Part shown: piece by piece, positions 8,035-14,213 of the stretch
Layout of the letters: each line of letters opens with the position of its first letter
Position numbering within the stretch: position 1 is the stretch's first letter
NCBI GenBank assembly: GCA_030638385.1
Contig: DAOWES010000193.1
Location: 1 to 14,213, forward strand
DNA: 14,213 nucleotides
Origin: Candidatus Cloacimonadota bacterium
GTDB taxonomy: Bacteria; Cloacimonadota; Cloacimonadia; Cloacimonadales; TCS61
Direction of reading: 5' to 3'
Program-made: the position numbers and the translations under genes
Notes under the pieces: model-generated
What the model saw: only the letters and a program-made list of their open reading frames with translations
What the model was told of the DNA's origin: nothing
Databases searched by the model: none

Positions 8035-10425
8035 TTACCTCATTTCAATCTGATATTCATTCTGTAAGCGTTTAATAATTTTTTGGAGAATTTTATTTGT
8101 GGATTCATCCGTCAAGGTTTTTGTATCGGAAACAAAGACGATATTAAAGGTAAGACTTCGATGGCCATCCCTAACGTTTTCTCCCTTATATTCATCAAAC
8201 AAAACGATGTCATGAATTAATTTTCTATTTATCTGAAAAATTGTATCAATAATCTGCTGAACCGGATATTCTTCAGACACCAAAATTGAAAGATCTCTTA
8301 ATACAGGTGGATACTTTGGAATTGTTTTAAAAATAGGATAACCCATCAATTTCAAGTTCATGACAGCATCAAATTTAATATCCAAACCATACACTGCCTG
8401 TTCAATTCCAAATTTTTCTGCTACTTTTGGATCTATCTTTCCAAAACTTCCTAATAAATGTTTCTTATAATATAGATCTGCAGCTTGCCCATTCTGATAA
8501 AACAATTCTTGCGAAGTCTCATATTTAATCTGAGTTACCCCTACAATATTCAATATCTCTTCCACAATTCCTTTTACATCAAAAAAATCTACATTATGCG
8601 ATTTTTCTTTCCAAAAAGTCGGATTCAATGCTCCGGAAAGCAAACCGGAAATATGCATTTTCTCAGTAGCCAATTTCTCATCTTTACGAGTAAAAACTTT
8701 CGCCATCTCAAAAAGTTTAAAGTCTTTTGCTCCATGATTTATATTATGAATTGCATTTTTCAAAACACCGGGAATAAGCATTGATCGCATTATGGAAAAA
8801 CTTGTTCCAAGCGGATTTTTAAGTTTAGCATAATTTCGTCGCTCATCATTTTCGGCGATATTAAGTTTATTTAGATCTTCGGGATCACCAAAGCTCCAAT
8901 TTATAATTTCGGAAAAACCACATGTAACAAGCAAATCTTGTACTTTCCTACGAGTATAGAAGTATTCACGATCCATAATATTTTGAGGTTTAAGAACCTG
9001 CTTCACATTATTGTAACCATGCAAGCGAATAATTTCTTCAATCAAATCGATCTCACGAGTAAGATCTTTTCTATTTGCAGGAACCTTAAAAGTAAGCAGA
9101 TCTTCATCTTCGGACACATTAGTCAAGCCAAGCGCCTGCATATAAGCTTTGATTTTATCTTTATTAGCATCAATGGTTAATATTTTAGTAGCGCGTGAAG
9201 GTCTAACACTAACTGAATTCAGCTCCTTTGGATTTGGATAGGAATCAAGTTTTCCGCCAACCAAAGTTCCGCCGGCAATCTCCAAAATAAGTTCAATAGC
9301 TCTTTGACTAACTAATTCAGCTGTTTCATCAGCCATATCACGTTCGAATCGGTAGGAAGAATCTGTAAATATCTTTAATCTCCCTGAACTTTTTCTGATA
9401 TTTGAATATAAGAAATTAGCAGCTTCGAGAACGATGTCAGTTGTTTGCTCGGTGATATGAGAATTTTCTCCACCAATAATTCCTGCTAAGGCAACCGGAT
9501 TTTCCGCATCTGCAATTACCAAATCTTCATTGGTTAATTTATATACATTTTCATCTAAGGCAGGAAATTCCTCTCCTTGCTTTGCTCTTCTAATAATAAT
9601 CTGTTTATTTTTCAATTTGGCATAATCAAATGCATGTAGCGGATGACCATATTCCATCATCACAAAGTTAGTAATATCAACCACATTGTTAACTGGACGT
9701 AAACCAATCGAGGTTAATCTGTTCTTAAGCCATTCGGGAGATTCTGCAATTTTCACACCTTTGATCATTCTTGCTACATAACGTGTGCATAAGGCCTCTT
9801 CTTGGTTTTCCAAAGAAAGTTCAGCGGAAATATTTCCCTCTCCTTCACCCAATTTTGGATCAGGAAGAGTTGTGGGAATGCCCATAAGCGCAGAAAGGTC
9901 TTTAGCTACACCAATCATCCCTAATAAATCAGGTCTATTGGGAGTGATCTCCACTTCGAAGCAAGTATCATTCTTACCAAGATAAGTTGCCATATCAATT
10001 CCGGCTTCAGCATTTTCATCAAGCACCATTATGCCATCATGATTATCAGACAAACCAAGCTCTTGTTCTGAGCAGATCATTCCAAAAGAAACTTCTCCTC
10101 GCAGCTTAGTTTTCTTTATCTTAAAATCACCAAAGTCTGTTCCTATCGGAGCAAAAGCTATTTTTTGTCCGGCTGCACAATTCGGTGCGCCACAAACCAC
10201 TTGCAAGGTTTCTTTTCCATCAAACACAGAGCAAATCGAAAGAGTTTCTGCATTTGGGTGTTTCTCTTTTTGGACAATTTCTGCAACTTTTAATTGCGCC
10301 AATTCTTTACCGACTTGTTCAACAGCCTCCACCTCTATACCGGCGAAGGTGAGTCGATCTTCCAATTTTTCTGCTGATAAATTAATATCTATATATTGCT
10401 TCAACCAATTATTACTTATCTTCAT
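8035..10425 (-). CDS. pheT: Phenylalanine--tRNA ligase beta subunit
   Basis: A 796-residue beta subunit of the alpha2-beta2 phenylalanyl-tRNA synthetase, full family length. Domains in order: the N-terminal start MKISNNWLKQYIDI; an EMAP-type tRNA-binding OB fold (about 40-150, with VCGAPNCAAGQKIAFAPIG and SFGMICSEQELGL); the B3/B4 editing domain (about 205-370, with RPVNNVVDITNFVMMEYGHPLHAFD) that removes mischarged Tyr-tRNA; the B5 domain (about 400-475, ending DLTREIDLIEEIIRLHGYNN); the catalytic-like core (about 480-690, with PLGTSFSIMRSMLIPG); and a C-terminal FDX-ACB anticodon-binding domain (about 700-796, YPPVLRDLSILV to SLTFNIVF). It starts 60 bp after pheS. The ribosome-binding site is weak (GGGAAA). 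The coiled-coil gene follows at 5 bp, tying pheT transcription to the division genes. Confidence 0.97.
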   Translation of the reverse strand: MKISNNWLKQYIDINLSAEKLEDRLTFAGIEVEAVEQVGKELAQLKVAEIVQKEKHPNAETLSICSVFDGKETLQVVCGAPNCAAGQKIAFAPIGTDFGDFKIKKTKLRGEVSFGMICSEQELGLSDNHDGIMVLDENAEAGIDMATYLGKNDTCFEVEITPNRPDLLGMIGVAKDLSALMGIPTTLPDPKLGEGEGNISAELSLENQEEALCTRYVARMIKGVKIAESPEWLKNRLTSIGLRPVNNVVDITNFVMMEYGHPLHAFDYAKLKNKQIIIRRAKQGEEFPALDENVYKLTNEDLVIADAENPVALAGIIGGENSHITEQTTDIVLEAANFLYSNIRKSSGRLKIFTDSSYRFERDMADETAELVSQRAIELILEIAGGTLVGGKLDSYPNPKELNSVSVRPSRATKILTIDANKDKIKAYMQALGLTNVSEDEDLLTFKVPANRKDLTREIDLIEEIIRLHGYNNVKQVLKPQNIMDREYFYTRRKVQDLLVTCGFSEIINWSFGDPEDLNKLNIAENDERRNYAKLKNPLGTSFSIMRSMLIPGVLKNAIHNINHGAKDFKLFEMAKVFTRKDEKLATEKMHISGLLSGALNPTFWKEKSHNVDFFDVKGIVEEILNIVGVTQIKYETSQELFYQNGQAADLYYKKHLLGSFGKIDPKVAEKFGIEQAVYGLDIKFDAVMNLKLMGYPIFKTIPKYPPVLRDLSILVSEEYPVQQIIDTIFQINRKLIHDIVLFDEYKGENVRDGHRSLTFNIVFVSDTKTLTDESTNKILQKIIKRLQNEYQIEMR

Positions 10426-10485
10426 AATTTCCCATTTCTACAATTTTTTTTGTATAATTCAATAACATCAAGTTCACAAAAGTTC

Positions 10486-11505
10486 CTAACTAAATTGTTT
10501 TAGGAATCTTAAATCATTTTCAAATAACAATCTCATATCCGGAATCTTATATTTAAGCATAGCAACTCTATCGATACCAAGCCCAAATGCATATCCGACA
10601 TATTTTTCAGAATCAATGCCCAGTTTATCCAACACATTCGGATCTACCATGCCGGCACCGCCCATTTCAAGCCATCCTTGTCCTTTACACACATTACAGC
10701 CTTTCCCGCCACAATTAACGCACACAATATCAATCTCGGCACTTGGCTCTGTAAATGGGAAAAAATGTGGCCTGATGCGTGATTCTATTTTATCACCGAA
10801 CATTTTCTTAACAAAAATATTAAGGATATCTTTTAAATCTGCAAAAGTAACTCCTTCATCAATAACCAAGGCTTCCATCTGATGAAAGGCAGGAGAATGA
10901 GAAGCGTCATTATCATTACGATAGCATCTTCCGGGTGCAATAATCTTTATCGGAGGTTTATGACTTTCCATTATTCTAATTTGCACAGTAGATGTTTGGG
11001 TACGTAAAAGAACATCATCTTCAATATAAAATGTATCTGACAAATCTCTTGCCGGATGATCATGTGGAGTGTTCAAAGCATCAAAATTGTGAAATTCATC
11101 TTCAATATCAAAACCTTCCGCTACTTCAAAACCCATACTTATAAAATTATCTTCAATCTCACGCCAAACTTTTGTAATTGGATGTAATGATCCCTGTTCG
11201 CGCTTTCTACCTGGCATCGTCAGGTCTATCGATTCAGCTTGTAAAGTTCGATTGTATTCTTTCTCTTTTATCTCTTTTTCTCGATTGGAAATAATTTCGG
11301 CTAATTCTTCTTTCGCTTTATTTACTATTTGTCCAAATAAAGGTCTTTCCTCTTTAGGAAGAGTACTGATTTTTTTCATAAAATTGTTAAGAACACTTTT
11401 CTTTCCAACGAAACGTGATTTCAACTGCATTAAATCGTGATGTGTTAAAACTTCTAAAATCTCTTCTCTAGCTAATTCAAGAGTTTTTTCTAATTCTTTT
11501 TTCAC
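10486..11505 (-). CDS. pheS: Phenylalanine--tRNA ligase alpha subunit
   Basis: A 339-residue catalytic alpha subunit that activates Phe and charges tRNA-Phe together with PheT. Residues 1-90 form the N-terminal coiled-coil arm that contacts tRNA. The class-II synthetase core follows, with GSLHPI (105-110), FDALNTPHDHPARDLSDTFY (141-160), LLRTQTSTVQIR (166-177), motif 2 APGRCYRND (190-198) and motif 3 GLGIDRVAML (308-317). The CVNCGGKGCNVCKGQGWLEMGG stretch (262-283) is the usual Cys-bearing insertion of bacterial PheS. The start is GTG at 11505, with AAAGGAAA upstream; the next residues, MKKELEKTLE, fit the family N terminus. A 270-bp gap with a possible promoter and inverted repeats separates it from the rplT terminator, so pheST probably has its own control. 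Confidence 0.96.
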   Translation of the reverse strand: MKKELEKTLELAREEILEVLTHHDLMQLKSRFVGKKSVLNNFMKKISTLPKEERPLFGQIVNKAKEELAEIISNREKEIKEKEYNRTLQAESIDLTMPGRKREQGSLHPITKVWREIEDNFISMGFEVAEGFDIEDEFHNFDALNTPHDHPARDLSDTFYIEDDVLLRTQTSTVQIRIMESHKPPIKIIAPGRCYRNDNDASHSPAFHQMEALVIDEGVTFADLKDILNIFVKKMFGDKIESRIRPHFFPFTEPSAEIDIVCVNCGGKGCNVCKGQGWLEMGGAGMVDPNVLDKLGIDSEKYVGYAFGLGIDRVAMLKYKIPDMRLLFENDLRFLKQFS

Positions 11506-11738
11506 CTAAAAATTTCCTTTTATCAAATTGTATTATAAAAAGCATTGAGCCTACTATAAAAATTATTAACATACTAATCTAGCACAGATTTGTGCGCCTA
11601 TGGTGCATAAGTGAGGCTCAAAGATGAACCTTAATGCGACATCACTCAAAAGAGAGTAAAACTAGCTTTGAGAATTATCCGGCTTTGATGTTTTTGAGGT
11701 TTTTATAGTGGACTCACTATTTTTTTAAAAACAAAAAT
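11506..11738 (-). promoter_or_regulatory. Structured pheS leader with competing inverted repeats
   Basis: No convincing gene is present in this gap. On the minus strand it contains: an ATAGTG-AGTC-CACTAT hairpin (11720 to 11705) just after the rplT terminator; AGGTTCA (11631 to 11625), which can pair with the following TGAGCCT; TTGAGCCTCACT (11621 to 11610), which can instead pair with AGTAGGCTCAA (11555 to 11545) over an 8+3-bp stem with one bulged C; and a GCACA-AATC-TGTGC hairpin (11595 to 11582) between those arms. The two uses of TTGAGCCT are mutually exclusive, and the distal arm is followed by TGCTTTTT. This could be an attenuator or an operator for pheST. No T-box consensus is visible. 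Confidence 0.45.
11532..11560 (-). promoter_or_regulatory. Candidate pheST promoter
   Basis: TTTATA (11560 to 11555, 4 of 6 to a sigma-70 -35) is separated by exactly 17 bases from a perfect TATAAT (11537 to 11532), about 30 bases before the GTG of pheS. Transcripts would start close to the ribosome-binding site. The spacer contains the AGGCTCAA arm of the inverted repeat, so a protein bound there could block it. The region is AT-rich, so chance matches are possible. Confidence 0.5.
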
Positions 11739-11761
11739 CCCGAAGTAGACTATACTCCGGG
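11728..11761 (-). terminator. Intrinsic terminator after rplT
   Basis: On the minus strand CCCGGAGTA-TAGTC-TACTTCGGG forms a 9-bp stem (one G-T pair) with a 5-base loop, followed by ATTTTTGTTTTT. It lies 14 bp after the rplT stop and ends the infC-rpmI-rplT operon, at least partly insulating pheST. Confidence 0.92.
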
Positions 11762-11775
11762 AAAATCATTAAAAA

Positions 11776-12129
11776 CTATAAGTTTTCTTTTGCAACTTCA
11801 CAAATTTTTGTGAAAGCATCTTGATCAAACATAGCAAAATGAGCCAAAACTTTTCTATCAATTGTAACTTGAGCTTTTTTCAAGCCATTAATCAATGAGC
11901 TGTATTTAAGATCATTTAATCTGGCAGCCGCATTGATACGGATAATCCATAACTTTCTGATCTCTCTTTTCTTTGTTTTTCTATCTCTATATGCATACAA
12001 CCAACCTTTCTCAACAGCTTGTCTGGCCGTACGATATAACTTACTTCTTCCACCGCGGTAACCTTTGGCAGCTTTTAAAAACTTTTTCTTTCTTGCCTTA
12101 TGGGCAACATTATTGACTGAACGTGGCAT
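11776..12129 (-). CDS. rplT: 50S ribosomal protein L20
   Basis: A 117-residue basic protein with the family start MPRSVNNVAHKARKKKFLK and the conserved KGYRGGRSKLYRTARQAVEK (residues about 23-42) and RKLWIIRINAAARLND segments. L20 binds 23S rRNA early in large-subunit assembly. In Bacillus and E. coli it also represses its own operon by binding leader or intergenic RNA. It starts at ATG 12129, with AAGGAG six bases upstream, 25 bp after rpmI, and is followed 14 bp later by an intrinsic terminator. Length and sequence are ordinary. Confidence 0.98.
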   Translation of the reverse strand: MPRSVNNVAHKARKKKFLKAAKGYRGGRSKLYRTARQAVEKGWLYAYRDRKTKKREIRKLWIIRINAAARLNDLKYSSLINGLKKAQVTIDRKVLAHFAMFDQDAFTKICEVAKENL

Positions 12130-12154
12130 TATATTCTCCTTTCAAATATTTCTC

Positions 12155-12349
12155 TTACATTCCAAGCATGCGCTTCATTCTTGATTCATCAGCTTTTCCA
12201 ACAATGGTTGATTGTCTGAGATTTCTTTTGCGCTTTGTTGTTTTCTTTGTAAGAATATGATTCTTAAAAGCTTTAAATCTTTTAAGTTTTCCCTTTCCGG
12301 TAACTTTAAATCTTTTAGCTACACCTTTACGTGTTTTCAGTTTTGGCAT
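12155..12349 (-). CDS. rpmI: 50S ribosomal protein L35
   Basis: A 64-residue basic protein beginning MPKLKTRKGVAKRFKVTGKG, the universal L35 N terminus, with KAFKNHILTKKTTKRKRNLR in the middle. It is a large-subunit structural protein. Two ATG codons stand in tandem (12352 and 12349). The second is chosen because AGGAGG is only two bases from the first but five from the second, and because the family starts at MPK. It lies 27 bp after infC and 25 bp before rplT, the classical infC-rpmI-rplT order. Confidence 0.97.
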   Translation of the reverse strand: MPKLKTRKGVAKRFKVTGKGKLKRFKAFKNHILTKKTTKRKRNLRQSTIVGKADESRMKRMLGM

Positions 12350-12376
12350 CATTTCCTCCTAGACACTAATTATGTA

Positions 12377-12991
12377 TTATTCTTGTTCTTGTTCTTCTTC
12401 TACAGTACTTGAATATTCCCAGGTTTCCAATATTTTATCGATATCTTTCTTGGGAGATATAATAGTAAATACTGTTCTACCCTCATTGCGAGGTTTCACT
12501 TCTACAACTACCAGGCTTGCTAACTCAGCTAATAAGCGTTCCAATAAGTTAAATCCAAGATCCTTATGAGCTAATTGGCGACCACGAAAACGCACTGTAA
12601 GTTTCACCTTATTGTGTTGAGATAAGAATTTAACAGCATGATCTTTTTTGAAACCATAATCATGTTCCTCTGTATTTGGACCAAACTTAACTTCTTTAGT
12701 CTGTACAACATGCTGATTTTTTCGTGATTCCCTCATGTCTTTGGTTTTTTGATAATAATACTGACCAAAATCTAGTATTTTACAAACAGGTGGGCTTGCA
12801 TTTGGTGAAACTTCTACTAGATCTAAACCTGCTCTTTCTGCGTAGCTCATTGCCTCAGCAAGAGATACGACTCCTACCTGATCGCCAGTCTCAGATATCA
12901 AACGAACTCTTGGAGTTCTAATCTGATTATTAACTTTTTCCTTTGCAACTTCAGGTTTCTTCTTAGATTTTCCTCTTCCTCTCCAGCTCAA
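12377..12991 (-). CDS. infC: Translation initiation factor IF-3 (TTG start)
   Basis: A 204-residue IF-3, which binds the 30S subunit, prevents 50S joining and enforces start-codon and initiator-tRNA selection. Residues 1-19 are a basic extension (MSWRGRGKSKKKPEVAKEK). The N domain runs about 20-95, with NNQIRTPRVRLI, LAEAMSYAERAGLDLVEVSP and PPVCKILDFGQY; the C domain about 100-190, with KEVKFGPNTEEHDY, VRFRGRQLAHKDLG and GRTVFTIISPKK. A glutamate-rich tail (VEEEQEQE) makes it longer than the roughly 180-residue E. coli protein. The start is TTG at 12991: AAGGAGG lies four bases upstream, an in-frame TAA lies four codons upstream, and no ATG occurs before the conserved domain. Non-AUG starts are typical of infC because IF-3 discriminates against them, giving autoregulation. 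An intrinsic terminator precedes the gene. Confidence 0.95.
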   Translation of the reverse strand: MSWRGRGKSKKKPEVAKEKVNNQIRTPRVRLISETGDQVGVVSLAEAMSYAERAGLDLVEVSPNASPPVCKILDFGQYYYQKTKDMRESRKNQHVVQTKEVKFGPNTEEHDYGFKKDHAVKFLSQHNKVKLTVRFRGRQLAHKDLGFNLLERLLAELASLVVVEVKPRNEGRTVFTIISPKKDIDKILETWEYSSTVEEEQEQE

Positions 12992-13011
12992 GTAGCCTCC
13001 TTATTTTAAGC

Positions 13012-13044
13012 AAAAAAAAATGCGGGTGGATTTTCCACCCGCAT
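13012..13044 (-). terminator. Strong intrinsic terminator directly before infC
   Basis: ATGCGGGTGG-AAAAT-CCACCCGCAT forms a perfect 10-bp GC-rich stem with a 5-base loop, followed by eight T. Its T-tract ends only about 20 bases before the infC start codon. It may end read-through from upstream, or act as the switchable terminator of the infC leader. Confidence 0.9.
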
Positions 13045-13171
13045 CGCATTATAATATGAATCTACTTCATTAATCCAGCAGGATTATTTTTCAAATCCCC
13101 ACCTTACCATAGATTCTTCAATAATTACTTTACACCTTAGCAAGTATCCTAAAACCAGCATTATGCATGCT

Positions 13172-13207
13172 TTACAGAAACCGTAAGGTAGAAGCGGATA
13201 GCTTCAT
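13172..13207 (-). CDS. Possible leader peptide in the infC 5' region
   Basis: ATG at 13207 opens an 11-residue frame (MKLSASTLRFL) ending in TAA. AAGAG lies about five bases upstream and GAGGAAG about 13 bases upstream. It lies between the putative leader promoter and the terminator. The peptide has no run of a single amino acid, so classical amino-acid attenuation is not indicated, and frames this short arise by chance. Listed as tentative. Confidence 0.2.
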   Translation of the reverse strand: MKLSASTLRFL

Positions 13208-13310
13208 TTTTGCTCTTAACTTCCTCAAGATGGTTCTAAAAAAAAATCACACCAAATAGAGTCAAGTTTTTTGTCTTTCAGTTAGTTATCATGCAAACAT
13301 ATACCCATTC

Positions 13311-13733
13311 TTATTTATCTAGAGTAACCAATTCTCCCTTGTCTATGATTGCCGACTGAAGATCAACCATCTGCTTTAATCTTTCGATAAAATCTTCATA
13401 AGCCAAAGACATTTTCTCAAGTGTTTGCTTATTACTTATCTTCATATCCAACAACTCTGTTTTCAAGGAAGAAACCTCTTCCCGCAGACGTTCAACTTCT
13501 ATCCTCTCAATTGCACTTGAGTGCATATTACCTTCTCCGGTAAGCACCCAATCCATATCCACATGGTATTTTTCTTTGACTTTAAGTAAATAATCCACAG
13601 AAGGCAAGCGAGTGCCCTGTTCATATCTACTAATAACAGTCTGCGTTGTATTTAAGGAATTAGCGTATTCATGCTGATTTAAGCCGAATTTCTCCCTTAA
13701 ATACTTCAATCTTGAAGCAATACTATTTTCCAT
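13311..13733 (-). CDS. XRE/CI-type helix-turn-helix regulator with coiled-coil tail
   Basis: A 140-residue DNA-binding protein. Residues about 8-62 form an XRE/Cro-CI helix-turn-helix domain (LKYLREKFGLNQHEYANSL then TQTVISRYEQGTRLPSVDYL), followed by VDMDWVLTGEGN, the linker typical of CI-like repressors. From about residue 73 to 128 is a charged heptad-rich helix suited to dimerisation; no LexA/S24 peptidase domain or ligand domain is present. The start is placed at ATG 13733, preceded by AAGGGGGAA; an in-frame ATG 24 codons upstream lacks a ribosome-binding site and would run through the control region. It is divergent from the small plus-strand gene. A 7+7-bp inverted repeat lies 10 bp upstream of the start, consistent with autoregulation. 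Targets are unknown. Confidence 0.85.
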   Translation of the reverse strand: MENSIASRLKYLREKFGLNQHEYANSLNTTQTVISRYEQGTRLPSVDYLLKVKEKYHVDMDWVLTGEGNMHSSAIERIEVERLREEVSSLKTELLDMKISNKQTLEKMSLAYEDFIERLKQMVDLQSAIIDKGELVTLDK

Positions 13734-13742
13734 TCTTCCCCC

Positions 13743-13776
13743 TTCATTACATAATGAAATATTTCCTTTTGGAAAT
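13743..13776. repeat. Two inverted repeats upstream of the XRE gene (candidate operators)
   Basis: TTCATTA-CA-TAATGAA (13743-13758) is a 7+7-bp inverted repeat with a 2-base spacer. ATTTCC-TTTT-GGAAAT (13761-13776) is a 6+6-bp inverted repeat with a 4-base spacer. Their centres are 18 bp apart. Both lie in the control region just upstream of the XRE regulator's ribosome-binding site, where a CI-like dimer would bind for autoregulation. Which one, if either, is bound is unknown. Confidence 0.5.
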
Positions 13777-13782
13777 TTATTC

Positions 13783-13831
13783 TTGACACATTTTACATAA
13801 AACAACTTTGTCCGTTCAGACTTTATGTCAA
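13783..13831 (+). promoter_or_regulatory. Candidate promoter and split inverted repeat for the small plus-strand gene
   Basis: A perfect TTGACA (13783-13788) points towards the plus-strand gene. No good TATAAT lies 16-18 bases later, but CAACTTTG (13803-13810) is one base from the Bacteroidota -7 element TAnnTTTG at suitable spacing. TTTATGTCAA (13822-13831) is the reverse complement of TTGACATAAA, whose halves occur as TTGACA (13783-13788) and ACATAAA (13795-13801). This could be an operator or a 5'-UTR hairpin. The promoter call is tentative. Confidence 0.35.
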
Positions 13832-13863
13832 CAAAAAAAAATTATAAAAAAATGGAGGAACTC

Positions 13864-14142
13864 ATGAAAAATTCAAAAGGTTTTGTATTAGTAATTTTAG
13901 TTATCGCGGTGGCATTTACTGCCCTAAACATTATGGCAATCTCAAAAACAGTTAACAATCCTTTGGCAAAAACTTCTCAATGTACAGCGCAAGGCGATTT
14001 TATGCCTAAATCATTCTCTGCTCCTGTTGCCGAACAAACACCTTCAACCCTTATATCTACAACTGGCGATATCAAACCAAGACCTTGGAGTGCTTTCTAT
14101 CCTGTAAAAAAGAAAACTGTTTCTGTTTCTAGCTCAGCTTAA
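13864..14142 (+). CDS. Small membrane-anchored or secreted protein, function unknown
   Basis: A 92-residue protein. ATG 13864 is chosen over in-frame ATGs at 13825 and 13852 because GGAGG lies five bases upstream of it and because it places a signal-like start first: MKNSKGFVLVILVIAVAFTALNIMA, a short basic head and a hydrophobic segment at about 6-26. This is either an uncleaved membrane anchor or a signal peptide. No lipobox is present: the only Cys is at residue 39, past the hydrophobic segment. The remaining 60-odd residues are rich in Ser, Thr, Pro and Lys, apparently unstructured, ending KKKTVSVSSSA. I recognise no family. It is the only plus-strand gene and is divergent from the XRE regulator, which may control it. 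Confidence 0.7.
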   Translation: MKNSKGFVLVILVIAVAFTALNIMAISKTVNNPLAKTSQCTAQGDFMPKSFSAPVAEQTPSTLISTTGDIKPRPWSAFYPVKKKTVSVSSSA

Positions 14143-14213
14143 TTTACCCCTAATAATGATAGATTTCTTCAGCAACTACGGTTCTGCGATACTACGAATT
14201 CTAAATTTAATCC
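14143..14213. other. Gene-free tail with a short direct repeat
   Basis: Seventy-one bases follow the small gene. ACTACG occurs twice (14175-14180 and 14191-14196), 16 bases apart. There is no hairpin with a T-tract, so no terminator can be called. A minus-strand frame ending at a stop near 14170 enters from the right edge but is too short to judge. Confidence 0.3.

Larger units (their letters stand above)
12992..13310 (-). promoter_or_regulatory. infC operon leader (candidate attenuator)
   Basis: This 319-bp stretch has no ordinary gene. Reading towards infC on the minus strand: a good -35 TTGACT (13265 to 13260) with only a poor T-rich -10 about 17 bases later; GAGGAAG (13226 to 13220) before an 11-codon open frame; an AGCAT-GCATA-ATGCT hairpin; GGTGGGGATTT (13103 to 13093); a perfect TAATCC-TGCT-GGATTA hairpin (13086 to 13071); the terminator at 13012-13044; then AAGGAGG and the infC TTG. 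The layout matches leaders of infC-rpmI-rplT operons controlled by premature termination (L20 leader in Bacillus), but I could not confirm an L20-binding mimic. Confidence 0.5.

Noticed and set aside
10440..10462. Short TACAA/TTGTA hairpin between pheS and pheT
   Set aside because: It is only a weak AT stem over a homopolymer run and too unstable to call a terminator; pheST is expected to be one transcript.
11506..11738. T-box riboswitch upstream of pheS
   Set aside because: No AGGGTGGNACCGCG-like T-box sequence or stem-I pattern was found on the minus strand, and T-boxes are mainly a Firmicutes device.
13734..13805. 24-residue N-terminal extension of the XRE regulator
   Set aside because: The upstream ATG lacks a ribosome-binding site, the extension runs through the inverted repeats, and the ATG at 13733 follows AAGGGGGAA and starts just before the HTH domain.
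13825..13863. Longer start for the small plus-strand protein
   Set aside because: The ATG at 13825 lies within an inverted repeat and has no Shine-Dalgarno; GGAGG correctly precedes the ATG at 13864, which gives a proper signal or anchor sequence.

Overview
This is an AT-rich bacterial chromosome segment, nearly all on the minus strand. It is dominated by a compact housekeeping array, read from right to left: infC-rpmI-rplT, pheS-pheT, a small coiled-coil gene, zapA, 6S RNA, rny, ymdB and folD, followed by two large surface lipoproteins. Gene content, AT-rich codon use, Sec lipoproteins with tandem Fn3/Ig-like domains and the pheT-coiled coil-zapA-rny order suggest a member of the Fibrobacteres-Chlorobi-Bacteroidetes neighbourhood, with Candidatus Cloacimonadota the best guess. 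That placement is inferred from style only and was not checked by any search.

Right end (13311-14213): a CI/XRE-type regulator on the minus strand is divergent from a 92-residue membrane-anchored or secreted protein of unknown function on the plus strand. Their roughly 130-bp shared control region holds several inverted repeats.

Translation block (10486-13310): infC has a TTG start and sits behind a long untranslated leader. The leader ends in a near-perfect intrinsic terminator only about 20 bases before the infC start codon, the layout expected of transcription attenuation. rpmI and rplT follow and end at a second strong terminator. A 270-bp gap with several inverted repeats and a possible promoter then leads into pheST.

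Division/RNA block (4005-8029): after pheT come a ZapB-like coiled-coil protein, ZapA, a clear 6S RNA lying between zapA and rny with no terminator of its own, RNase Y, the YmdB phosphodiesterase (3 bp from rny) and FolD (11-bp overlap with ymdB). The FolD is unusual: the position of the catalytic lysine of the cyclohydrolase reaction is leucine.

Left end (1-3923): two consecutive lipoprotein genes, probably one operon. The first has extracellular Ig-like regions and a C-terminal glutamine-amidotransferase-like fold. The second, cut by the window edge, has at least four Fn3-like repeats.

No mobile elements, CRISPR arrays, tRNAs or rRNAs were seen. The most interesting signals are regulatory or RNA-based (infC leader, pheS leader, 6S RNA inside an operon) plus the divergent FolD active site.
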